In this document: positions 1 through 5,282 of the stretch, piece by piece
Position numbering within the stretch: the stretch's first letter is position 1
How the letters are laid out: every line of letters begins with the position of its first letter
NCBI GenBank assembly: GCA_902803185.1
Contig: CADCOV010000091.1
Location: 1 to 6,008, forward strand
Source: an uncultured Eubacteriales bacterium
GTDB taxonomy: Bacteria > Bacillota > Clostridia > Peptostreptococcales > Anaerovoracaceae
Direction of reading: 5' to 3'
Length of the DNA stretch: 6,008 nt
The notes under the pieces: generated by a model
The model's database searches: none
Seen by the model: the letters and a program-made list of their open reading frames with translations, nothing else
Told to the model about the DNA's origin: nothing
Translations under genes and position numbers: made by a program

Positions 1-968
1 GCGACCCCTAAGATCGCCGCGGTCCAGGCGCCGCCCCGGGAGTCGTCCTCCACCATCTGGGCTTCGTCGATGACCGCCACGTCCCAGAAGCGGTCCGGCC
101 GCATCATCTCCACCGTGGAGGCCTGATAGCGGGCGAACGGGATCTCCTGGGCCTCTTCACCGGTCAGGAGGTCGCAGGGGTAGCCGTCCATGTTCAAAGC
201 CTCGAACTGCTCGTAGGCCAGGAGCCTGAGCGGGGCCAGGTAGATGCCGGACTCCGCCTCCCGCATGGCGCGGACGGCGCTGTAGGTTTTGCCGCTGTTG
301 GTCGGGCCGATGTGCAGGTGGAAGCGCCGCTTCATGCTGCGGGCGATCGGATAGAGCTCCGGATAGGTGGCAGGGATGCTGTCCAGCACCGCCCGGCGCA
401 GGGCCGCCTCCTGGTTCCGCTGCCGGAGCATCCGGGACGCCGTCTTCCGGTAGTGCGGGTTCTCCGCCAGCAGGGAGAGGATCTTCTCCTCCGTAAAGTA
501 CTCGGAGAGCTCGTCCATCAAAAGAAGGTCAAGCCCTTCGTGCTCGATGTCCGCCGTCACCAGGCGCCTGAGCCCCTTTGACTTCTCGTAGGGGGCGAAG
601 GTCTCGCTCTTCACCACCGCCTCGTTGTACAGGTAGGTAGCCGCGTCGAAGCTGTCCATGAACCGGAGGAAGACGTCGCCCTTTCCGATCATCTCCTCCC
701 GGACCCACAGGATGAAATCCGGGATCGACTCCGGGTCCAGGCGCCGGAAGAACTTCTTCTTCCGCCAGGAGCCCTCGATGGCCTCGTGGTTGCCCACCAC
801 AAAGATCTCCCGGTTCGACAGCCGGTCGATGACCGTCTCCTTCACCCGGGAGAGAGCCGGCTCGTAGGCGTCCCGGAGGAACTGCCTGCGGTCCAGGGAC
901 TCGTAGAAGCGCTTCGCCTCCTCGAACCGTTCCGTGATTCCTTTTTTGTTCTCTTTGTTCTCGCTCAA
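1..968 (-). CDS. SUV3-like ATP-dependent RNA helicase, 3' part cut by window edge
   Basis: Superfamily 2 helicase resembling the SUV3 RNA helicase of the mitochondrial degradosome, which unwinds RNA for 3'-5' decay. Translating from TTG at 968 gives 322 complete residues with no stop before the left edge. Seen: Walker A GPTNSGKT (residues 221-228), motif Ia-like APLRLLAYE (245-253), LLTGEE (267-272), STVEM (284-288), Walker B VAVIDEAQMV (297-306, DEAQ box), then SRGGAWT (310-316). This order and wording is that of SUV3 rather than of DEAD-box or RecQ helicases. Residues 1-220 are charged, look helical and were not recognised; this part probably precedes the motor. RecA domain 2 and any SUV3 C-terminal domain lie outside the window. 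The gene starts about 40 nt after recR, behind a terminator-like hairpin, so it may be expressed less than the upstream genes. The start is uncertain: no in-frame ATG occurs until well into the protein, TTG 968 has only a weak purine-rich stretch upstream, and CTG 977 is an alternative. Family sure; cellular role in this bacterium inferred. Confidence 0.88.
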   Translation of the reverse strand, partial: MSENKENKKGITERFEEAKRFYESLDRRQFLRDAYEPALSRVKETVIDRLSNREIFVVGNHEAIEGSWRKKKFFRRLDPESIPDFILWVREEMIGKGDVFLRFMDSFDAATYLYNEAVVKSETFAPYEKSKGLRRLVTADIEHEGLDLLLMDELSEYFTEEKILSLLAENPHYRKTASRMLRQRNQEAALRRAVLDSIPATYPELYPIARSMKRRFHLHIGPTNSGKTYSAVRAMREAESGIYLAPLRLLAYEQFEALNMDGYPCDLLTGEEAQEIPFARYQASTVEMMRPDRFWDVAVIDEAQMVEDDSRGGAWTAAILGV

Positions 969-994
969 ATCGTTCAGTGTGTTCTTTCTATGAC

Positions 995-1020
995 AAAAGC
1001 GGGAGCCGCTACAGCTCCCG
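995..1020 (-). terminator. Hairpin with short U tract at the recR 3' end
   Basis: On the minus strand, arm CGGGAGC (1020-1014) pairs perfectly with GCTCCCG (1006-1000) across a 7-nt loop that contains the recR TAG stop (1011-1009). C and then TTTT (998-995) follow. The stem is GC-rich but the U tract is only four long, so this could be a leaky intrinsic terminator or an mRNA 3'-end stabiliser between recR and the helicase gene. Confidence 0.55.
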
Positions 1021-1608
1021 TCTTCCTTCCAGTGCTTTCAGCAAAGTGACCTCGTCCGCGTACTCCAGATCGCCGCCCACCGGGATGCCGTTGGCGATCC
1101 TGGTGCATCGGATGCCGGACGGCTTGACCAGCTTGGCGATGTACATCGCCGTGGCTTCTCCCTCGATGTTCGGGTTCGTCGCCAGGATGATCTCGCCCAC
1201 GTCGTTCTGCTGGAGCCGGATGATCAAAGACTTCAGGTTGATGTCCTCCGGACCGATGCCGTCCATCGGGGAGATGGCCCCGTGGAGCACGTGGTACTGG
1301 CCGTCGAACTCCCGGACCCGCTCCATCGCCAGCACGTCCTTCGGGGACTCCACCACGCAGATGACGTCCTTGCGGCGGGCCGGATCCGGGCAGATCTCGC
1401 AAGGGTCCTGGTCCGTCAGATTGCCGCAGACGGAGCAGTAGCGCATGGTGTGCTTGGCCTCGGTGATGGACGCCGCCAGGGCCTCCGCCTCCGTGTCCGG
1501 CAGGGACAGGATGTGGAAGGCCAGCCGCTGGGCGGTCTTGCCGCCGATGCCCGGCAGACGGGACAGTTCATTGATCAGTTTCCCCAAAGGGCGCGGATAC
1601 TGTCTCAT
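1009..1608 (-). CDS. recR: Recombination mediator protein RecR
   Basis: RecR works with RecO (and RecF) to load RecA onto SSB-coated single-stranded DNA at gaps, in the cytoplasm. The 199-residue product has the family's usual length and every landmark: a helix-hairpin-helix segment [18 protein letters not shown] (17-34), a four-cysteine zinc finger (Cys58, Cys61, Cys70, Cys73), a Toprim domain beginning near residue 80 with VVESPKD (Glu87), the [12 protein letters not shown] segment, and the conserved C-terminal [19 protein letters not shown] 1608 is preceded by GAGGA (1618-1614) at 5-nt spacing, and the gene begins 10 bp after the ybaB stop, so the two are almost certainly co-transcribed and translationally close. 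No truncation or missing zinc ligand is seen. Confidence 0.97.
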   Translation of the reverse strand: MRQYPRPLGKLINELSRLPGIGGKTAQRLAFHILSLPDTEAEALAASITEAKHTMRYCSVCGNLTDQDPCEICPDPARRKDVICVVESPKDVLAMERVREFDGQYHVLHGAISPMDGIGPEDINLKSLIIRLQQNDVGEIILATNPNIEGEATAMYIAKLVKPSGIRCTRIANGIPVGGDLEYADEVTLLKALEGRREL

Positions 1609-1618
1609 CGTGTTCCTC

Positions 1619-1987
1619 TTAGAATCCCAGTCCCGGGATGTTCAGCCCGCCGGTGACCTTGCTCATCTCGGATTCGCTGGCCTCGTCCACCTGGCGCAGC
1701 ACTTCGTTCACCGCAGCCAGGATCAGATCCTGCAGCATCTCCACGTCGTCCGGATCCACCACGTCCTTGTCGATGGTGATCGCCTTGAGCTCCTTCTTGC
1801 CGCTGCAGGTCACGGAGATGGCGCCGCCGCCCGCGGTGGCGGTGAATTCCTTCTCCTCCAGGTCGGACTGGAGCTGCTCCAGCTGCCTCTGCATGGCCTG
1901 GGCCTGCTGCAGCTGCTTCTGCATATTGCCGCCCATGCCGGCCGCCTTGGTCTTAGGCTTCTTGCCTGCCTTCATTCCTCTTCCCAT
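1619..1987 (-). CDS. YbaB/EbfC family nucleoid-associated protein
   Basis: Small dimeric DNA-binding protein of the YbaB/EbfC family (YaaK in B. subtilis), usually encoded between dnaX and recR and thought to act on nucleoid structure or repair. The 122-residue product shows a glutamine-rich coiled-coil helix (about 23-48), the family segment [19 protein letters not shown] (about 49-67), [18 protein letters not shown] (about 78-95) and the typical ending GGLNIPGL. It is about 15 residues longer than usual because of a Lys/Gly-rich amino end ([17 protein letters not shown]) ahead of the familiar GMGGNM. The long start is supported by a full AGGAGG at 2000-1995, 7 nt before ATG 1987 and directly after the dnaX stop. 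Methionines at residues 18, 22 or 32 lack a comparable site. Family call firm; exact function is known only by family. Confidence 0.95.
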   Translation of the reverse strand: MGRGMKAGKKPKTKAAGMGGNMQKQLQQAQAMQRQLEQLQSDLEEKEFTATAGGGAISVTCSGKKELKAITIDKDVVDPDDVEMLQDLILAAVNEVLRQVDEASESEMSKVTGGLNIPGLGF

Positions 1988-1994
1988 GGTGTTT

Positions 1995-2000
1995 CCTCCT
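1995..2000 (-). promoter_or_regulatory. Ribosome binding site of ybaB, fixes the long start
   Basis: A complete AGGAGG on the minus strand lies immediately after the dnaX TAA (2003-2001) and 7 nt before the ATG at 1987. It decides for the start that includes the basic amino-terminal extension. Confidence 0.85.
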
Positions 2001-3731
2001 TTATTCGAGCCTCGTCTTCAGATCAAAATCCTCCGCGAGCTGTCTTGCGATATGTTCTCTCTTCTCCCGCTCCGGGTCCGCCTCCCGGGAAGGGGCGGTC
2101 TTGGCCTGGTGCCTTGCCGGGGAACGGCCGCCAGAACCCGCTGCCCGGATGACCATATCCAGGTGCTTTCCCGTCAGCTCCCGCATGGCGTCCATGATCT
2201 TCCGGCGTTCCTTCTCCGCCATCTCTTTGACCACGTCGTTTCCGGCCAGGACCTTGAATTCCCGGTCGTTCACGCCCGCGAGCTGGGTGTTCATCATGAC
2301 CATGCCGAAGGTGCTGGTGCCGTCGTCCGGGATCCGGTCCCAGACCCGCTGCCAGAGCTCCTCCAGGTCCTCGAGATCCGCCCTGAGCTTCCGGTCCTCC
2401 GCCGTCTCCGGCGCTGGTTTCGCCTCAGGGGCAGGTGCTTCCTGCTGCAGTGCAGGGGCAGGCGCTTCCCGATGCGCAGGGCCCGGGGCCGGGGCTTCCG
2501 GTCCCTTTGGTGCCTGCTGCGGCGCCTGCGCCTTCGGCCTCTCGGCCTCCGGTGCCGCTGCGGCCCGGATCCTGTCGGCGGAGCGCTTCATCGGCTCCCG
2601 GAAATTCTGTCCGGCACTGCTGCCGCCGCTCCTCGGGGCGTAGCCCGTCCCGAGCCCGGTGGCCAGGGTGACGATCGCCAGCTCCATCAGCGTCCTCGGC
2701 TGGGTGGAATATCTGGCGTCGCTGATGGTCTTCGCCAGGGTGATGATCCCGTCGTTCAGGTCCGGCAGCTCCATGGCGGCGCTCTGCCGGGCCAGCTTCT
2801 CTACGTTCTCCCGGGACATGTTCAGCATGTCCTCCGGGTCTTTGATGTACTTCGCGATGAGGAGCGACCGGTAGTGGGAGAGCCAGTCTCCCAGCAGGAG
2901 CTTGACGTCCTTGCCGTCCCGGATGACCTCATCCAGCAGGAGCAAAGCCCCCGCCGCGTCCTTCAGCATGACCCGCTCGGTCAGCCTCAGGAAGAAGTCG
3001 TCGGACACGGTGCCTAAGTACTCCAGCACCTGCTCCCTCGTGAGCTCCTCCGTATCGCCGGCGATGCACTGGTCCAGAAGGGAAAGGCCGTCTCTCACCG
3101 AACCGTCGGCGTTGGCTGCCAGGAGCCTGAGTGCCCCGTCCGTGACCCGGATCCCCCGCTTGGCGCAGATCTCCTCCATCCGCTCCGCGATCCGGTTCTC
3201 CGGCACCCGGCGGAAGTCGAAGCGCATGCAGCGGGACAGGATGGTCTGCGGCAGCTTCTGCGGGTCCGTCGTCGCCAGGATGAACATGATGCTCTCCGGC
3301 GGTTCCTCCAGGGTCTTCAGCAGGGCGTTGAAGGCCTCCGGCGTCAGCATGTGGACCTCGTCGATGATGTAGACCTTGCGGCGCCCGGTGATCGGCGGGA
3401 AGTTCACGCTGTCCCTCAGATCCCGGATGTCGTTGACGCTGCGGTTGGAGGCGGCGTCGATCTCGATCACGTCCATGAACCGGCCGTTCTGGATGGCCCG
3501 GCAGTTCTCGCAGACGCCGCAGGGCCGCTCGCCCTCCGAGGTGCAGTTCACCGCCTTGGCCAGGAGCCGCGCCGTCGTGGTCTTACCCGTGCCGCGGGTA
3601 CCACAAAAAAGATACGCGTGACCCACGGTATCCGAGGCGATCTGGTTGCGCAGGATGCGCACGATATGCTCTTGTCCCAACATTTCGGAGAAGACCTCCG
3701 GTCTCTCCGTGCGGTATAAAGCTGTGTACAT
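2001..3731 (-). CDS. dnaX: DNA polymerase III subunit tau (clamp loader, DnaX)
   Basis: ATPase of the clamp-loader complex, which opens the beta clamp and organises the replisome. The 576-residue protein begins MYTALYRTERP, close to the family's MYxALYRxxRP. Seen: Walker A GTRGTGKTT (44-52), zinc site Cys63, Cys71, Cys74, Cys77, Walker B with DEVH (VYIIDEVH, 120-127), sensor 1 ATTD (153-156), SRC motif with arginine finger (166-168), sensor 2 GSVRDGLSLLDQ (210-221), a helical clamp-loader collar to about 360, a Pro/Ala/Glu-rich linker (about 390-442), and a C-terminal tau-like domain (about 445-530) with a charged tail. Length is near that of B. subtilis DnaX. ATG 3731 has GAGGAG at 3741-3736 with a short 4-nt spacer. 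The frame stays open far upstream of this start, but homology begins exactly at MYTALY. It lies 31 nt after the SRP RNA and has no obvious promoter of its own, so it probably shares the SRP RNA promoter. I found no A-rich slippery site like the one that makes gamma in E. coli. Confidence 0.97.
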   Translation of the reverse strand: MYTALYRTERPEVFSEMLGQEHIVRILRNQIASDTVGHAYLFCGTRGTGKTTTARLLAKAVNCTSEGERPCGVCENCRAIQNGRFMDVIEIDAASNRSVNDIRDLRDSVNFPPITGRRKVYIIDEVHMLTPEAFNALLKTLEEPPESIMFILATTDPQKLPQTILSRCMRFDFRRVPENRIAERMEEICAKRGIRVTDGALRLLAANADGSVRDGLSLLDQCIAGDTEELTREQVLEYLGTVSDDFFLRLTERVMLKDAAGALLLLDEVIRDGKDVKLLLGDWLSHYRSLLIAKYIKDPEDMLNMSRENVEKLARQSAAMELPDLNDGIITLAKTISDARYSTQPRTLMELAIVTLATGLGTGYAPRSGGSSAGQNFREPMKRSADRIRAAAAPEAERPKAQAPQQAPKGPEAPAPGPAHREAPAPALQQEAPAPEAKPAPETAEDRKLRADLEDLEELWQRVWDRIPDDGTSTFGMVMMNTQLAGVNDREFKVLAGNDVVKEMAEKERRKIMDAMRELTGKHLDMVIRAAGSGGRSPARHQAKTAPSREADPEREKREHIARQLAEDFDLKTRLE

Positions 3732-3735
3732 GTGA

Positions 3736-3741
3736 CTCCTC
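3736..3741 (-). promoter_or_regulatory. Ribosome binding site of dnaX
   Basis: GAGGAG on the minus strand sits 4 nt before ATG 3731. The spacer is short, but the match supports this start over any position further upstream in the long open frame. Confidence 0.7.
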
Positions 3742-3762
3742 AGTCGTTCCCGATATAGAGAA

Positions 3763-3916
3763 ATCGCCCTTTGATGGCCCCACAGAATGCGGAGAAGGCT
3801 GATCTGCGGCACATAAGAACCTCCGCTTATTGCTGCTTCCTTCCGGACCTGACACGGTTCGCGGTGCCTTATTGCGCAGGACCCAGACCACACCGGCGGA
3901 GCCATCAAAGGGCGAT
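3763..3916 (-). ncRNA. ffs: Signal recognition particle RNA (4.5S/scRNA)
   Basis: RNA scaffold of the signal recognition particle; it binds Ffh and its GTPase partner FtsY to target membrane proteins. The near-invariant helix 8 tip is present on the minus strand at 3853-3832: GTCAGGTCC, GGAA tetraloop (3844-3841), then GGAAGCAGC, followed by AATAAGC as in many Gram-positive SRP RNAs. Moving outward, nested helices can be drawn: GAACC with GGTTC, GGCAC with GTGCC, CTGCG with CGCAG, and GGCTCCGC with GTGGGGCC, which continues into a terminal helix of 21 pairs in all. Ends are placed at the limits of that helix; the primary transcript should start near 3929. At about 154 nt it is longer than E. 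coli 4.5S RNA (114 nt) and shorter than the roughly 270-nt B. subtilis scRNA, and I see no Alu domain. Location directly before dnaX matches B. subtilis. Confidence 0.93.
3763..3916 (-). repeat. Inverted repeat forming the terminal helix of the SRP RNA
   Basis: Arms at 3763-3783 and 3896-3916 are reverse complements over 21 bases apart from two positions that give G-U pairs in the RNA; the outer 16 (ATCGCCCTTTGATGGC in the RNA) match perfectly. The pairing closes the whole SRP RNA. The 3' arm is followed by TTTCTCTATATC, a poor U tract, so it resembles a processing stem more than a terminator. Confidence 0.85.
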
Positions 3917-3935
3917 ATCCAATTCGTACTATACT

Positions 3936-3964
3936 ATTATATGGGTTTCCGCCCCTCCTGTCAA
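3936..3964 (-). promoter_or_regulatory. Consensus sigma-A promoter for the SRP RNA and dnaX operon
   Basis: On the minus strand TTGACA (3964-3959) and TATAAT (3941-3936) are both perfect consensus boxes separated by exactly 17 bp. Transcription should start near 3930-3929, about 13 nt before the SRP RNA terminal helix. A full-consensus promoter fits an abundant structural RNA. No other promoter is evident before dnaX, so it probably also supplies dnaX, ybaB and recR. Confidence 0.93.
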
Positions 3965-3988
3965 CGAAATGCGGCGGAGAATTGCGCT

Positions 3989-4018
3989 CTGTCCTTTCCC
4001 GAATGGATGGAGTATAAT
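3989..4018 (+). promoter_or_regulatory. Probable promoter of the patB-pxpA operon
   Basis: A perfect TATAAT lies at 4013-4018, 28 bp before the patB-like ATG. The -35 region is weak: CTGTCC (3989-3994) at 18-bp spacing or TGTCCT (3990-3995) at 17 bp, neither close to TTGACA, and no TG extension precedes the -10. This suggests modest or activator-dependent transcription, back to back with the strong SRP RNA promoter about 25 bp away. No clear operator repeat was seen. Confidence 0.65.
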
Positions 4019-4034
4019 GGGAAAAGAATGACTT

Positions 4035-4040
4035 AGGAGG
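4035..4040 (+). promoter_or_regulatory. Ribosome binding site of the patB-like gene
   Basis: A full AGGAGG lies 6 nt before ATG 4047, an ideal spacing that fixes the start codon. Confidence 0.9.
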
Positions 4041-4046
4041 AAACCC

Positions 4047-5267
4047 ATGGAATACAAGTTTGATTTCACTTCGATCATCGACAGAGTCGGCCATGACGCC
4101 ATGGCCGTGGAAGGCCTGGGGCTGAGCCCGGGCTTCGCACCGGATGCCCCGAAGGAGGGCTTCTCCCCGATCCCGATGTGGGTGGCGGACATGAACTTCG
4201 CCACCGCGCCGTCCATCCCGGAGGCCATCATCGAACGGGTGCGCCACCCGCTCTACGGGTATTTCCGCACCACCGACGAATACTACCAGGCCATCATCGA
4301 CTGGCACCGGGACCGCAAGGGCGTCACGGATCTGGAGAAGAAGCACATCGGCTACGAGAACGGCGTCCTGGGCGGCGTCGTCAGCGCGGCGAACGTGCTG
4401 GCCTCCAGGGGCGACAACATCCTCGTCCACTCCCCGACCTACATCGGCTTCACCATGTGCCTCGAGAACAACGGCTACAACCTGGTCCACTCCCCGCTGG
4501 TCAAAGACGAGCAGGGCGTCTGGCGCATGGACTTTGAGGACATGGAGCGGCGCATCGCCGAGAACCACATCCACCTGGCGATCTTCTGCTCCCCGCACAA
4601 CCCGTGCGGCCGGGTCTGGGAGCGCTGGGAGATCGAGAAGGCCATGGAGCTCTACCGCAAATATGACGTCTACGTCATCTCCGACGAGATCTGGTCCGAC
4701 CTCATCATGCCGGGCTACACCCACATCCCGACCCAGTCCGTCTCCGAGGACGCGAAGATGCGCACGGTTGCCCTCTACGCCCCGTCCAAGACCTTCAACC
4801 TGGCGGGCCTCATCGGCAGCTACCACGTCATCTACAACGACTGGCTCCGGGACCGGGTGGACAAAGAGTCCTCCCTCGCCCACTATAACGACATCAACGT
4901 CCTCTCCCAGCACGCCCTGATCGGCGCCTACAGCGAGACCGGCAGGGCCTGGCTGGACGAGCTCCTCACCGTGCTGGACGGCAACATCCGCTACGCCTGC
5001 GAGCAGCTCACCACCCGCTTCCCGGGCGTGAAGATCTCCCGCCCGCAGGGCACCTACATGCTCTACGTGGACCTCACCGACTGGTGCGCCGCCCACGGGA
5101 AGACCCTGGACGAGGTCCTGAAGGCGGGCTGGGACGCCGGCGTCGCCTGGCAGGATGGCCGCATGTTCCACGGGCCGTGCCACATCCGCCTGAACCTGGC
5201 GCTGCCGTTCTCCCTGGTGGAGGAGGCCGTGGAGCGCATGGACAAGTACGTATTCAATGCTGAGTAA
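4047..5267 (+). CDS. PatB/MalY-type PLP-dependent C-S beta-lyase / aminotransferase
   Basis: Fold-type I PLP enzyme of the class I/II aminotransferase superfamily, PatB/MalY branch. Members usually cleave cystathionine or cysteine S-conjugates to a thiol, pyruvate and ammonia; some are true aminotransferases. The 406-residue product has the usual length. Seen: PMWVADMNF (43-51, the branch signature, with Asn50 where Asp is common), HPLYGYF (67-73), SPHNPCGRVW (182-191, Asn185 contacting PLP), SDEIWSDL (212-219, Asp213 pairing with the pyridine nitrogen), YAPSKTFNLAG (244-254, Lys248 as Schiff-base lysine), and HIRLNLALP (379-387, Arg381 as likely carboxylate-binding arginine). All catalytic residues are intact. 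It has no signal peptide, so it is cytoplasmic. Its own promoter diverges from the SRP RNA, and pxpA follows after 15 bp, implying co-transcription. Substrate is not determinable from sequence; cystathionine beta-lyase is a guess from the family. Confidence 0.92.
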   Translation: MEYKFDFTSIIDRVGHDAMAVEGLGLSPGFAPDAPKEGFSPIPMWVADMNFATAPSIPEAIIERVRHPLYGYFRTTDEYYQAIIDWHRDRKGVTDLEKKHIGYENGVLGGVVSAANVLASRGDNILVHSPTYIGFTMCLENNGYNLVHSPLVKDEQGVWRMDFEDMERRIAENHIHLAIFCSPHNPCGRVWERWEIEKAMELYRKYDVYVISDEIWSDLIMPGYTHIPTQSVSEDAKMRTVALYAPSKTFNLAGLIGSYHVIYNDWLRDRVDKESSLAHYNDINVLSQHALIGAYSETGRAWLDELLTVLDGNIRYACEQLTTRFPGVKISRPQGTYMLYVDLTDWCAAHGKTLDEVLKAGWDAGVAWQDGRMFHGPCHIRLNLALPFSLVEEAVERMDKYVFNAE

Positions 5268-5274
5268 AGAAGGA
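5268..5274 (+). promoter_or_regulatory. Ribosome binding site of pxpA
   Basis: AGAAGGA follows the upstream TAA (5265-5267) directly and is 8 nt before ATG 5283. A second in-frame ATG at 5289 would be 14 nt away, so 5283 is preferred. Confidence 0.7.
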
Positions 5275-5282
5275 CCTGCTTT

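Noticed and set aside
780..830. VVGNHEAIEG in the helicase amino-terminal region, recalling the GNHE motif of calcineurin-like phosphoesterases
   Set aside because: No companion DxH or GDxxD metal-binding motifs were found in the surrounding translation, so the match is probably chance.
936..956. A6 run near the helicase start as a possible frameshift or slippage site
   Set aside because: The run AAC AAA AAA GGA is not in the X XXY YYZ phase needed for -1 slippage, and the frame is continuous to the helicase motifs without any shift.
974..1441. Overlapping open frames on both strands across recR
   Set aside because: RecR matches end to end with all its motifs; the others are low-complexity shadows in alternative frames.
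1638..3017. Long plus-strand open frame of 459 codons opposite ybaB and dnaX
   Set aside because: It is Arg/Leu/Pro-rich with no recognisable domain, lies entirely antisense to well-conserved genes and is explained by GC bias.
3596..3615. T6 run in dnaX coding strand (Walker A region) as a programmed frameshift site
   Set aside because: The codon phase CTT TTT TGT does not form a slippery heptamer, and it lies inside the ATPase core where a frameshift would destroy the protein.
3583..4036. Short open frames through the SRP RNA and the divergent promoter region
   Set aside because: They overlap the conserved SRP RNA and promoter elements, lack ribosome binding sites and have no recognisable product.
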